Assembly: GCA_026413225.1 (NCBI GenBank)
Contig: CM048591.1
Coordinates: 36,735,803 to 36,799,802, forward strand
Source: Otis tarda
Lineage: Eukaryota; Chordata; Aves; Otidiformes; Otididae
Length of the DNA stretch: 64,000 bases
Direction of reading: 5' to 3'
Below, in pieces: positions 1 to 13,188 of the stretch. Every line of letters starts with the position of its first letter. Positions within the stretch are counted from its first letter, which is position 1. The translations under genes were made by a program, and so were the position numbers. Under the pieces are notes generated by a model that saw only the letters and a list, made by a program, of their open reading frames with translations, ran no database searches and had not been told where the DNA came from.

Positions 1-272
1 AAGGCCTGCCTGTTGTGATAGGATGAGGAGCAATGGTGTCAAAATAGAAGGAAGCAGATTCAGACTTGATATTCAAAGAGTGTGGTAAAGCACTGGAACA
101 GGTTGCCCAAAGAAGTGGTAGATGCCCCATCCCTGGAAACATTCAAGGCCAGGTTAGACAGGGTTTTGAGCTGCCTAATCTGGTTGAAGATGTCCCTGCT
201 CATTGCAGGTGGGCTCGAGTAGATGACCTTTAAAGGTCCCTTTCAACCCAAACTATTCTATGATTCTATGAT
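1..272 (+). mobile_element. CR1 LINE, 3' fragment
   Basis: The sequence matches the CR1 ORF2 C-terminus (a frame-broken equivalent of [22 protein letters not shown]) and the short CR1 3' UTR. It ends in ATTCTATG-type repeats at about 254-272. The element is cut by the left window edge. It is in the antisense orientation relative to SLC24A2. Confidence 0.95.
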
Positions 273-1967
273 TTCATGGCTATATAAAATTCTTTTTCAT
301 TCTACTAGTACTTAGATGGGATATTTTGTGCTTAAGTCAAGGAAGATAGCAACTATCTTCAAGGACTCAGCAGGGGACTATATTTATATCACTGCCTTTT
401 AAATCCTCCCATCCCAGCAATTGTAAAAGACCATCTTTACTGTGCTATAATAGCACTTAAAATTAAGGGCAGTATATATGTTGCTAGATGCAATAGTATT
501 AATTCCCTTGGAAATCATGTGGTTGACTAGGTGTAGTATGTAAATGTAATAGTGTATTTAATTTAACAGAACCTACGCCCATTACTTAGCCATATTAATA
601 AAATATTACAAAATCACATGAAAAATTAAAAGAGAAATCTGATTTACTTAAAAAATTATACTTTGACAATATAGTACTGAGTTATTGTGTTCACGTAATA
701 AACCCACTTAGCACATTTTGTGAAATAATCCCACATGACAGAATTAAAAATTAGATGACAGCAAGTCCAAATAAATATTAGTCTAATGCTTACATTTAAA
801 GCCAGACTATTTAATTTGGATTTTATAAAGGAATTTAGTTCCTGTAATACTTAATAAGAATGTAGCTATTAATTTGGATGCAAAATGACCACAGTGATAT
901 AATATGAAATAATGACCTTCAAATGCAAATAAAAAAACATTTTACTAAAACAATAGGAGAGGACACTGCCTTGAATACCCATATTTTCACATGAGAATAT
1001 TAGGTAACCCTTCTAAGAGTTGAAATTGTGACATAGCTACCCCTTACTCCTCCCTTGGCCTAATACATATGCACGTGCACACACTGCTGTCCATGGTTTT
1101 GAAAAGAGACAGGAAAGAAAAAAAAAAAACAAACCAAACCCATAAAACCTCATTTAGTTCTAATTAGTTTATTTTATCTAATTTTATTAAATGTCCTTCA
1201 GAATCAGTAATGCTAAAGTATGCAAAGACCACCTTATGCTTAACTAAACATACGGTGCTTAGATTTAAGTCAGAGTGATGCTGAGAAAATGTACCTTAAA
1301 ACAGTACTAAAAGACAGAGATGTCATCATTTCTGTAATTCTCTCTTCATTAACCACCCCCTGCCCCGCCCAAACCTGGACTTCCTACTTAAAAGCAAGCA
1401 TTCAGTGCACCATAGTGAGTCATACCACAGGGGTTTGGCAAGCATTAAGCTGTGGAAACCAGATGACATTTTAAACTTCAAACATAGCTTGGGTTCCTTA
1501 AGGAGTCTGAGTGGCTAAAGACACCTTAAACTCATTGTACCTTGGCATTTTGCCTTGCATAGCAGATATCTTAAACTCTTCCACAGCCATTTATGCAGTC
1601 TAATCCAAGGGTGCTCATGATTTAAGATGTAGACAGGCCAAGAAACTTACTTAGAAACCTTGCTATTGCCTCCAAAAATCCCCCAGTTTCCCATCAAACT
1701 TCTGATAAGGCAGAAATTTAAACCTTTAGAAGTGGCATCTATGAAAGTTCAAGCAGATGTAGTTTTGGGAAGAACTGGACATGTGATAATCAACTGCAGA
1801 AGAGAATATTCCTTCCTCCATCAGTCAAATGTTCTCTCCCTTTTTCCCCAGTCCACTTTTTCAAAGGCTGTTCTCTTAGGTCTTATCTCTCAGACAAAAA
1901 AAAAAAAAATAAGGGTGAAGTTTTATCAGGAAAGACTTTAAATACGAGTAAAGTTCTTTTTTTTTTA

Positions 1968-2001
1968 TTCTCCTTCTTTTCCTTCTCCTCCCCCCCCCCC
2001 C
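1968..2001 (+). repeat. Homopyrimidine tract ending in C12
   Basis: Thirty-four consecutive pyrimidines end in a run of 12 cytosines (1990-2001). It lies just downstream of T- and A-runs. Confidence 0.9.
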
Positions 2002-3124
2002 AAGAGGGAGCAAAAGTTCAACCCCTGCAGCTCAGAGATTAGGTGTTGCAAGGCTTCACTGTGTAGCAGTGTCTACCTCTTTTCTTCCAATTTTTTTTTG
2101 TTTGTTTTTTTCAAGGAGCTTACTTCCTAGTGAAAAAGGTTTTTTTTTGATAATGGAATCTATTCATTTGTTCATAGCATTCCTATAGAGTTCTTTCAAT
2201 GTATAATTAATTTCTTTTGCATCTTTGACTGAAAATTACTTTAAGCAAGAATAGCAGCTAATTATCTGCTTAAAATTTACATACATAGTCTTGGGAAAAA
2301 AAGCATAGCCAATTTACTTCTTTCACTACTTCTGCCTTTAGATTCTTTTGCCAGAAATAGCATTGCAGTGTGATAATGTGACATGGTAGCACGATAACTT
2401 AGTAAATTTTTTGGCTAAGCCAGAGACATGGTCTTCAAGAAAACTGTGACGTTCACTTTCATCTTTCAAAATGCAAAAAAAAAAACCACGTATCAAAGTT
2501 ATTAGAAATGGAAGTAAGCTAGCATAGCTTGTAGCAGTGAATAGTCCTGTCTCTAGAGCAAGGGGAAGGAAGGAATTAAATCCCCAAGGCAGAAATCATG
2601 GCCCATGAATGTTTTTTTACTAAAATAATCATTTAGAATGTCTATTATTCTTTTTCAAGAAACGGAGAAAAATATCCCAATTTTGTATTTCATTACTTTC
2701 ACAATGGGCTTCAGGGACAACAATGTTAGCCATTGTACAATGGCTTTCTAATCATGCCTGCTCTGCTCCCTTCCTCTAGGACCTTCCATGGGATTAGTCA
2801 AAAAGACATTTTGCTAACTCAATTCCATCTGTAGTGACCTCCTAATATTGTTATTCCACAGAAACCACTAAAACGTTGCATCATTGGAACAAATTGTTCA
2901 TTAGTGTTATTTTCCAGAAGGGATAAAAAATGCACTAATGAAAACTGTTTCATATTGATGAATCTGAATGTAAGAAAGCATGAATTGAGTTCAAATATGA
3001 TTGTTTCTAAGCACTACTTGCCACTGAACAGATCCACTTTAGTTACACAGGAAATCATTTCTGCTTCTGTGGTTGTAGCATGAATGCCATCAATACTTTA
3101 CTGCAAAACCTAAGGCTTCAAGTA

Positions 3125-3450
3125 ATCGTAGAATCATAGAATGGTTTGGGTTAGAAAGAACCTTTAAAGTTCACCAAGTCCAAACCCTGTGCAAGGAGCA
3201 GGGACATCTTCAACTAGCATCAGGCTGCTCAGAGCCCCCTCCAATCTGGCCTTGAATGTTTCCAGGGATGGGGCATCCACCACTCTCGGGGCAACCTGTG
3301 CCAGTGCCTCACCACCCTCATGGTGAATAATTTCTTCTTTATATCAAGTCTGAATCTGCTTCCTTCTATTTTAAAACCATTACCCCTCGTCCTGTCACAA
3401 CAGGCCGTCTTAAAAAGCCTGTCCCCATCTTTCTTGTAAGACCCATCTTT
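3125..3450 (-). mobile_element. CR1 LINE, 3' fragment
   Basis: The reverse complement shows the CR1 3' end. The terminal repeat (ATAGAATCATAG-type) is at 3125-3142, followed by the 3' UTR and the end of ORF2, running out near 3450. It is 5'-truncated and moderately diverged. Confidence 0.93.
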
Positions 3451-4449
3451 CTTAGAACCCTAAGCATGAATATCTTGGTGCTAAAAGCATATGCAAAGAG
3501 AGCAGAAAGGGGAGAGATCCTTTCACGTGGCTACTCAAAAATTATTCCAGTTGTTGGCAAAAATGGCATTTCACATTTCTAGAAGAAAAAGTGAAGCAGT
3601 GCATCAGCAGAGCTGTTAACAGGGAGCTCTGCGGTGAATAGCAGCTCACTATGTCCACCAGATGCATGGTGGTGCCACAGAGAGTGCTGGCACAAGGGTC
3701 GGCACGCTGCTAGGCAATCCTGTCCCTATGGGATGATACCACTTCATTTGTCAAGTGGACCTCTACAGTTCCAGAGAATTGTTTGTTTGATAGTACTAAT
3801 ATGTAAGTTAAAAGCATGCAGTTAGAGGAATAAAGCACTTCAAAATGTACTTTGCTCACTTCACAACTGCAGAATAATGTTAATTATTTATGATAACATC
3901 AGAATGCACTGACTGTATGCAGCAGACATTGTAAAAATAATGGCTTAGGAATCCTGGCTACAGCAACTTGCTGTTAAGTCTTTCCTGAGAAGAGGCGAGA
4001 CACTGCCAAATTTTGTGTGGATTAGCAATACATGGATTATTGTGGGTCTGCTGTATTATCATTTTTAAGTAATCTTATCAATTTTAATTCTTTTTAAACT
4101 GTTTCCCTTGTAAAAAGGTCCCAAAGAATACTTAATTCAAAAAAATCATAAATTCATCTTCAACAATTAAACAGCTTACACAATTTGAGCAGCTGAGTCA
4201 TTTAGAATCCATTTTCCACAATGATATTAAAATATTTAATTAAGAATGTTGTTTATAAAAGAAGTAAAATCCTAATCAGCTGTATTGTTGCAGCCTATTA
4301 TCTAACATAATAGATTATAATCTTATTAATAGAAGAATATTTTATGGCAAGTGTTTCAGTAGCAGGACCAAATTAATTACTTGCATAAATCTACTACAGA
4401 CAGTGAATATAAACTTTAAAATCACATGAAGCATTCTGTGTCTTATTAC

Positions 4450-4485
4450 AGTAAAATGATTTTACCTTGAATAAATCATTTTACT
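4450..4485. repeat. Inverted repeat (13-bp perfect arms)
   Basis: AGTAAAATGATTT at 4450-4462 is the exact reverse complement of 4473-4485, with a 10-base loop. It sits in a long AT-rich unique stretch (about 4080-4650) with several TAATTA-type homeodomain cores. Confidence 0.85.
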
Positions 4486-5993
4486 TAACAGCTACAGTAT
4501 TCTGGAGATAAAAAGCGAGTATGCACACAGTAACATTAGATACTTGAAAACTTTTCACTTGCAATTTTGAGTTAATAAATTAAAAGTGACAACTTAAAGA
4601 CCAATTAAATAAAATAAACATCATAAAACTAGATCAATTATAACAATAAATGCAATACAAGCATAGCTTTTTCCCATCTTACAAAGAATTCTGCTTATAC
4701 TTTGGATGTACAGAAATTACTCATAAATATGTATACTGGTAATTCTTCTTGGAATTTGGAAGATCCTTAGTTAAAAACATAGCCTATCAGTGAGTCAAGA
4801 ACTCCTGGAGTTAAGCATGTTTTCCTGTCCTTTTCTTGGAACAGCAGTATTAATTTAAACGATCCTATGCAGAACTAATTTGCCTACAACTGTCTAGCAG
4901 ATCATGCCATTGTGAGCTATTTGAGACCTGATCTAACCATCCTATTTGAAATTAATAAGGAATCAAAAATTTCTGTTCGTTTGGCTCCTCCTCTGCAGGC
5001 TTATCAGTCACCAAAAGAAATGCCACCCTCAGTAACCTCTGTTTCTGCAGCTTCCCTTACCATCACGTCAATGGTTCTTGCTTAGCAGGACATAGCAAAG
5101 GAGCTGTATTCCAATATACACTGAGCAAAACCATAGGAGAGACTTGGGGACAGCTCCAAGAAAAGTCAGTGAACACATTTTTGATACACGAATCTGAAAC
5201 CGTATTCCTGAGTAAGGCCCATCGGCCTCACTGCATGAAACAAGTGCCTCAAAATGGGGTCCTGCTCAGCCCAGGACCTTGAGCAGGGAACCTCCTGAGA
5301 CAGACAGTAGGACATGGTAAGCCCAGCGACACAGACAGAAGGAGGTTTTGGTACCTCACCCCAGGTGGCAGGGAAGTGCCCCAGCTCCTGGTTGGCTCCT
5401 GCATGTCAGCAATTGCTCTGAGACAGCTGGGCAGGCACTGCACCTCCCTGCTGAAGGGCCACTGCTATTGCTGCTGCCCACACTTCAGTGCAGAAGTGCC
5501 CACACTGTGGTGTGGCAAGCCACTTTAGAGCTCATGAACATCACACAACCACCCCTGCCACGGCTATTGAGGTCTCCAGGAAAAATATGTGTATAGCCCC
5601 TGGACCTTGTGTTCATCTCACTGATTCTCCACCTCCTCTGCCTCTCCCTTGCCCAGAAACAGAGCAATCCGGGTTCCTGAAAATGAAGAATTCAGAATTC
5701 ACAGAAATGCTCTTCACAGAAATGTGTAAGACATCTGTCATGCTGGAGCCTCCTCTAGCAGACAGGAGGGTCCTGGCTGCAACCCCAGAGTCACATCGTC
5801 CCATGCTTCATCCTTCGATTGGCAAATCAACAGCAGACCTTCCCCCAAAGAAGCAGAAGTGTGGCCCCAATGGTTTGAGCCTACAATCTGATGGTCAAAA
5901 TACTCTCCTGCAAGCCAAGAGAGACAGCACTGATCTCTCACAGGCCAAACTGAAGTTAGATCTCCAACTTGCTTGTTGCAGACACTGAATTTC

Positions 5994-6150
5994 AAGCACG
6001 TTATAGAGCCATTTGGGCTGGAAACGGCCTAGGAAGGTCTCTAGGTCAAGTCTATGCTTCAAGCAAATGCAACACTGAATCAACTTAGTCCCAGGTGCTC
6101 AGGCTGTGCTCAGTCAGATCTCAAAAACCTCTGAGGTACTTCATTTTGTG
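5994..6150 (-). mobile_element. Old, diverged CR1 fragment
   Basis: The stretch resembles the reverse-complemented 3' end of older CR1 copies: a GGGCTGGAAACGGCCTAGGAAGG-like block (quoted in part), a TCTAGGTCAAGTC-like block, then ATCTCAAAAACCTCTGAGG. Divergence is high and both boundaries are approximate. Confidence 0.55.
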
Positions 6151-7146
6151 AGAAGCCCAGTCCTCTTGTGTGTGTGTTGGCTGACCCATAAAAGTGTTCC
6201 ATAAGGAGATGCCTCAGGCACTATGTCAAAGGATGGCTGAGTTTCTGCACCGTCTCTAGGCTGATTTACAAGCTAGCTGCTCAGCTACTGAACACTACCA
6301 ACAGAGAAGAGCTACATATGTGTGCAGATCCGCAGTTCAGGAACATTGGTGTTAAGTCCTTCCAAGATTAACAAACGTTTTCAAAATCATAAAAATTCTA
6401 CGCTTATGCACCTAATACCCATTCGATGGGATGCAGCTGTTTCTACCTAAATAACTCTCCTAACGACTATAATTCAGAAATTAACTCTTGGCTAACATCA
6501 CTTACCTAAGAATGACTGAATGATATTAAAGTTTTTAGAAAAATGAACTCATTAATATAAAGGAATCATAGTGCATGTTGTTGGCTTATCTGATGGCTAA
6601 AATCAGCACAGTACCCAAATGAGATGACAGATACTGTAATGCAGCAATTGTTACTATTGAGAGACTCGGTAGTTACTTGACAGTTGGTTGACTTTGTCAA
6701 ATAATCACCCTTGCCAATTAACAGTGCTGTCAAACATAGACTTTCATTTAAAAATCAAGTAACCACTCCTCATGGTGGCAACAATTCCATTTGGAGCTAA
6801 ATCTACACAATGCTGTCCTTGTTCAGATACCAGCAACTGTGGCTGCAAGCTGTGCAACCGAGCTCCACTCAGCAAAATGGGGTATAACACAGTCTACAAA
6901 ACAGTGCTGCCAAACATTAAGTCTGTGTAAGGTGAAGAGCAGTGCCTGAGATAGGAAAGAGTAAAATCATACTAAATCAGGTATTTCTGCTGCCTGCTGG
7001 ATGGTTGGAAGAAATGGTGTTTCTACAGAAAGACATGGGCATGTCTGTTAAAAGACAGCTTTGCTTGGAATCACCAGGACCCACTGACCTGCTCAGAATT
7101 GAACATTCCATGAAATGGGATTTTCTCTCCTTTCACAGTGCTGAAC

Positions 7147-7205
7147 TGTTTTATTAACCAGCAGGTACCTGATAGATACGCGGATACCTGCTGGTTAATG
7201 AAACA
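7147..7205. repeat. Hairpin: 21-bp inverted repeat with a single wobble
   Basis: Positions 7147-7167 pair with 7185-7205 around a 17-base loop. Twenty pairs are perfect and one is G-T. The inner 15 pairs (ATTAACCAGCAGGTA and its complement) are uninterrupted. It has no obvious transposon ends and is not part of a CR1. Confidence 0.9.
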
Positions 7206-7518
7206 ATTAAGCTCTGAATTTCTAGCTGTCATGTAGACACTCACTTGAAGTAGTTACTAGGCTTTCTAACCTTTTAACATGACACAGGGAAGCATTATTC
7301 TTGGTGGCTAGCTTCCTTAATTGCCTATTATCACCATTGTTTCACAAATTTTTGCATAGAATAAGATGATGTAGGGTCTGAGGTTTGATTAAAATATTTG
7401 GGACTAGGCTGTGTCCCCAGACTTTGAGCAATGGCACTGTGGAAGAACTATACACCACTCAGTAAAAGTTGTTGATCAAAAAAGTACCTTTTACTCAGAA
7501 ATAGGTTTACTCCATTTC

Positions 7519-7540
7519 TTCCTTGCTCCAAAGCAAGGAA
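7519..7540. repeat. Short hairpin (9-bp arms, 4-base loop)
   Basis: TTCCTTGCT at 7519-7527 and AGCAAGGAA at 7532-7540 are perfect complements around CCAA. The arms are short enough to arise by chance in a region this long. Confidence 0.7.
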
Positions 7541-10500
7541 TGATGCATACAACATAATTTGTTTGGTTTGTTCCCAATGCAATTTGCAGACTGTTCACAT
7601 GAGCTCAGAAGTTCCAGCTCCCTTATCTAACCTTGCTTCTCTAAACACACAGTCTTAGTGACCTGCTTTCCACAACAACTTCTGCAAACATTAACCATTC
7701 ATGCTCCCACACACTAAATGGCATCCCATGAAGCATTTTATTTTCTTAATATGTAAAGAAAGTCCTGCTTCATTTATCATCTTGTTTAGTAAAGAGTGTG
7801 ACTCTGAGGAAGCTCATGGGCTCTGTGCCCTGGCTGTTTATTAACTCTTGATTTCAGGATTCAGATACCTTACCTGTGGAAAACTGTTTTCTTGTAGCAA
7901 GAGAGGAGGATTCCCTATGGACCTTTAAAATAAAGTCATCTTCACTGTTGTATTTCTCCTCATTCTATGCCTGAGTTATCATACATCAATCTTAATAGCC
8001 TCCTATAAGAACCTAAAAAGATTAAAGTCTAGGAAGCACTGTGATAGGGTCACAAATGGAAGGTTCTGTAGTATTGCTTTGAATGTCTCTGTTCTCTTAT
8101 CACCTCTGTATTCAGGATGAAAGACCTCTGCCTGTGAGGACAGAAAGATTGTTCTACCAAGAGAACCATCAAATAGCCACTGGATTGATAAGAACCTTTT
8201 TTCCAGTTTTAAGTGCTTCCATCAAAGAAGAAATAAACATATGACCCAGCAATATTTAGGTCTTGTCCAAGAATGAATTTTTCCCCAAACCTTTTCAGTC
8301 AGGTATCACACAGTCTTAGCTAACCACTACCATTATCTATTGCCTTTATCTTACAGTGAGACACAAAAGACAAAACGCCAAAGCATCCTCAGACGCACAC
8401 TGCTCTTGAGGAGGCTCCTACAGCGAGAAGCCTGTTTACATCAAGTTTAACTGCACAACTTTACACTGCCCATCAACATAAAGCAACCTGCCTTTGGCTA
8501 AACAAGCCACAATGGTGGAATGGATTGGTCTTACAAGCAGCAAGTATGCCTAGTAGCAAATTGCTCTTGCTTCGCAGTCCATATTATGGCTGTGCGTGGT
8601 AGAACAGATATGTTTCTGCCACTCTTGTTGAGTAACAACCCCGCACAGCCCTACTTAGTCCCACCATAATTTATGCAGAGTGCCTAGTTAATTGCCATTC
8701 AGTGAGGACTCCCACACAGATAAACCTCCTTGCAAGAAAAATTTAAATCTTACCACATTTGAACTAGATGATTGCTTTAAAATTGCCCCTTGAGGACTGA
8801 ACGCAACGAACACTGCAATACCACAGCAGCTCCTGCAGATAACTGAAACCACTACAGTAGGCTGAATATTGGTGCGACAGACATTAGCAAACCACAGCTT
8901 TCACTGTCCCCTGCACTGCGTCCCAGCGGTGAGAAAGCGTGCTGTGATTCCCATGGAAGTTTAAGCGTTGGTGTATCTTAAGAGGATTTATTATAAATAC
9001 TTCTATGTTTAGCACATGGGCAAAAAGCTATGAGTAGGAAAACTTGAAATAAGTGAATTGTGTGTGTTCTATTTCAGTCAAGCTCACAGCAGCCACTGCC
9101 TGTTCCTGCCTATTCCTAAGCAACTCATTAAAAACTGCAATTAACTCCTTTGCTTGACAGCTGCCATTCATCCTGTTTAACTCTTCGGCAAACTAGGTCT
9201 ATTTTTACAATGACTTAGGACATTTTTCTGTTATTGGTGCATAGCAGGTAGAAAATGGCAATGCTACAATGCCTGACAGCTGATTTTTCTATCCCATCTT
9301 CCTCTTCTTCATCATTTACAGTGCATTCAGCAGTCACTCATTACAATTGTTTAAATCCTTTCTACTCCTCCTGATGCGGTGATGTGCTTCCTGCTGGGGA
9401 ACGAAGCGGGTGGTAATTGAAATCCTTGTGATTCTGTGATTTGGATACTGAAGGTATTCACCAGTTTCTTGCAATAACTGAAATTCAGTCTGATTTAAGG
9501 CTTCATGGCAATGCTCTCCTAATACCTGCTATGCATTAGGCAGAAAACTGTGTCCTGCCTACCCATCATGGTTGCTAGCTAAAGGCTCCCAGACAGAGGT
9601 AATGGGAGCCATATTAGTAACCTCAGTCACTCTTCTGAGGGCTGTTTGTGCTGCTGTATGTAAAGAGTCTTGCTGGGGTACTGAACAAAGCAGATCTCCA
9701 AAAGGTGGGCTGCAGCACCTTGCTGCACCTAACCTCATGTCTCGCATACCTGCTCAGCTATTTGTCTCTTTTAAAAAGATCTTAATGTTTAAGGACTGTC
9801 AGATACAGTCCAGCTGATGCTAGGGATGTTTAATTAATTGATGATTTTGGTTTAGCCACCAAATCTATCAAGAAAGATTAAATGTAAATGTTTTCCTAGC
9901 AAATTTGCTCTGAAATTAGCCCTAAAATTGACTGAAACCTCATTCCTTAGAGTGAATAAAGAATTTTCTATAAACTTCATTCAGGTGATGGAGATGGGTG
10001 CATCTGTCTAAATATAGCAGTCTACCTCTGATCAAGTTCTGTAGTTTCCCCCTGCATATAATAGAGAAAAAAAAAAAAAGCATTTCCTAGGTGCAATGCA
10101 GGAATTTTTGTCTTAGACATCCACTGTAAATGCACCTGTTTCTCTTTGTGGACTCTAAAGAGAGTTAGATCATAGTATCCCATACTGGAGGACTCTTATG
10201 CCAGACAAATCCCACCTTGCTGCAAGTGGAAACACGCAGGTGTCACCTTCTATGCATTTTTATTGCCCTCCAAATTGAAAATGCTGCTGTAATTGCTGGC
10301 AAATATAAGGGTGGTTTTTTTTTATTCTAAGAGGAAAAACGTCAAAAATCTGTGAAGCACACTGGATGAATGTGTTGAGGAAGAAACAGTTGGTAAAATA
10401 AAGGTGATAATAAACTTATTTTCATTACATGAGAAAAAACCCCAACATATCAGTTGCTCAGAAACAAGCTCTGTTACTAGTAATTTCAGCAAAAAAATGG

Positions 10501-11877
10501 GGGAGACAAATAAATTCTAATGCTGTTGAGAGCTGACCGGAAGTCCAAGTTCTCGATGAGATGCCACTCCTGTGGTAAACAGATCCATTCAGTTAGTCCT
10601 AGTTAACACATCAGAGATTGCTCACAGAAAAGACATTTGGTTTCCCTGCAACAAGTTAGTGTTGCCAGCTCATAATTACAGTATAAAGAAATCAAATAAC
10701 TCATTTTTGTCTTACGTTGTGCCTGAACAAAAATTCATCAGAGATTGCTGTGTTTCTATATATGACTTTGGAGTGCGAAAACCAATTGCTTGAAGTAATT
10801 CCTGGAATGTAGTGACATCATTGTTTCATCTGTTTTCTTCTTTAGCTGGCCAGGTACTAAGGCACGATTCTAGAAGTGAAGTATTAATTGTTTGCATTGG
10901 GTATAAACATTTTCCACATGGTTCATAGTTAATTATCATTAAAGCTGTATTTCCTTATGCCTCATTGGAATATTTACTTAATCTTATGTGCTTTGCTTTT
11001 ATCTTGCATTCAAGAGACTTCATAGGAGGCAAGCAACAACAACAAAAACATATGCCAAAACTACATGTGTCTACTGCAAAAAGGAAGTTCTTAGCAAAAA
11101 ACAAGTGACTGAGTATAGCTGCCCGTTTCTGCTGGCAGATCACAAAGTTGCTACTGTGATGCACAATGCACCTGCCCTGCTAAGTAATGGCTACCAAAAC
11201 TTCTCAAAAACTTCCCCTTTGTGTCAACAGTCTTTAAAAACTGAGCCTACAACTAAGAAAGCAAAATTTCGGAAATGTTGACACTAGGCTGCCTGGTTGT
11301 AGATACAATCACAAATAAAATAAAAGCAGGTTTTGTCCCCATTAACCTTGTTTCCTCATAACCTCAAAGTTTCTTCATACCAGGCTCATGGATGAACAGA
11401 AATCAGAGAAATTAAAGGATTTCTGTAATGTACACCAACTCTCCAGTACTTGGCATTAGTGGTATTTTAGGACACCTTGCTTTTTGTTCTCCTGGACTGA
11501 ATTTTCTCTGGCAGCTCTGCACTACTAGAGTTTCTCCAGCAAGAGGAAGTGGGGCTGTCAGCCATAGGGCTGTCCTGTGCAAGACACCCCGATCGAACAG
11601 GTTTGTGCTATTAAAAAGTGGCGTATCTCAAGCATTTTTAAAAAACATATTTTACTTTGTAGGCCCATAAGAAAAGTGCCCCATACCCCACTCATTCTCA
11701 TTCCATCTGCATCAAAAGGACAGGTTGTTCTCCTTTGGCTTATATCATGCTCTTCATGGACATCACTTAATGAACTCTTATCTCCTCACCATATGGCTAT
11801 TTTTTGTGTATTTTCTCTAAGGTATCTCAAACAGGCAGCAGGGAGTCCAGGAGACCAATGTTAAAACAACTCTCTGT

Positions 11878-12334
11878 ATCATCAAGGGCCACCAAGATGA
11901 TAAAAGGGCTGGAGCACCTTTCCTATGAGGACAGGCTGAGAGACTTGGGGCTGTTCAGCCTGGAGAAGAGGAGGCTTCAGGGAGACCTGCTAGCGATCTT
12001 CCAGTACCTCAAGGGGGCCTACAAGAAAGATGGGGAGAGGCTGTTCAGTAGGGCATATTGTGATAGGATGAGGGGTAATGGTTTTGAGATAGAGGGAGGT
12101 AGATTTAGATTAGATATTAGGAAAACAATTTTTACAATGAGGGTTATAGAACACTGGAACAGGTTGCCCAGAGAGGTGGTGGAAGCCCCATCCCTGGAAA
12201 CGTTCAAGACCAGGCTGGATGAGGCTCTGAGCAACCTGATCTAGTCGGGGATGTCCCTGCTCCTTGCAGGGGGGTTGGACTAGATGACCTTTGAAGGTCC
12301 CTTCCAACTCTAACCGTTCTATGATTCTATGATC
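11878..12334 (+). mobile_element. CR1 LINE, 3' fragment with open ORF2 tail
   Basis: This is a well-preserved CR1 3' end. It contains the end of ORF2, a stop at 12242-12244, a 90-base 3' UTR with the GGTTGGACTAGATGACC block, and terminal ATTCTATG repeats at about 12320-12334. It is 5'-truncated at roughly 11878, as is usual for target-primed reverse transcription. Its open frame and low apparent divergence make it one of the younger copies here. Confidence 0.95.
11891..12244 (+). pseudogene. CR1 ORF2 C-terminal fragment (reverse-transcriptase polyprotein tail)
   Basis: About 117 codons are open and end in DRMRGNGFEIEGGRF, then [19 protein letters not shown] and RLDEALSNLI. This is the conserved C-terminus of CR1 ORF2, downstream of the reverse-transcriptase domain. 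The endonuclease and catalytic RT regions are missing, so no functional enzyme is encoded. The frame continues upstream only through unrelated flanking sequence. Confidence 0.9.
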
Positions 12335-12811
12335 ATTCCCTCAAACCTAATGCTGTGCAGAGTAAGGTTTCCCTTTCTGAAAAGTTACGTAAACGGAAAT
12401 AAATCAGGGAGAATTTAATCTGCAAAATCTAAAACATTGATCTGGGACACAGCATACAAATACACATTGCCTATTCTTACTGCAAGATGGCTAAAAACCG
12501 AACTCTGCTGTTACTAACAAGGATTTTGCCTGATACACAATGTGTATGTGACTCAGCTTAATTTAATTTCTTGCTTCCTTTTCATTTCATGTATGAAACA
12601 AATGTGAGGGGGGTCTGTATAAAATTAATGGCAATCTCAGATAACCCACAGAAAAGTAATAATCAGATATGAAAATAACAACCTAAAATATTGACGGTTT
12701 TCAGTCTCAGGGAAGAGGCTGAATTCCTGCATTTGCCCACAGGAAAGAAAAATAATTGCCTGTTTACCATTCCAAGTGTTCAGGGTAGTATGCAGATCAG
12801 AGCATTTCACA

Positions 12812-13188
12812 GGAGGAGAGGCCGAGAGAGCTGGGGGCTGGTCAGTCTGGAAGAGAGAAGGCTCAGGGAGAGCTTACGAAGGTGTGTAAATACCGCTCAG
12901 GAGGGTGTATAGGGGCCAGACCCTTCTAAGTGGTGTCTAGGGAAAGAACAGGAAGCAATGGCACAGACTGACATACATGAAATTTCTTCTGAACCCCTGC
13001 AAGAAAATATTTTTCTTGCGTGGTCTAACAGTGGAACGGGTTTCCCTGCAGAGTCTTCCTCCTTGGAGATACCCAAATCCAACCAGGCATGGCCCTGAGC
13101 AACCTGCGGTAGCTGAAGCCTGCCTGAGGTGGGATGGGACCGGACAATCTCCAGAGGTAGCGTCAGCCTCAGCCCTGGTGTGATTCCA
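12812..13188 (+). mobile_element. CR1 LINE, older 3' fragment
   Basis: The copy is degraded but collinear with the CR1 3' region: an AGCTGGGGGCTGGTCAGTCTGG-like block (quoted in part), CTCAGGGAGAGCTTA, AACAGTGGAACGGGTTTCCC, CCCTGAGCAACCTG, ACAATCTCCAGAGGT and a terminal TGTGATTCC. It lies in the same orientation about 480 bases downstream of the preceding, younger CR1, and is clearly a different, older insertion. Confidence 0.85.

Noticed and set aside
9408-9442. Possible CR1 end (GATTCTGTGATTT)
   Set aside because: Only the terminal-repeat-like 13-mer is present. No adjoining CR1 3' UTR could be aligned by eye.
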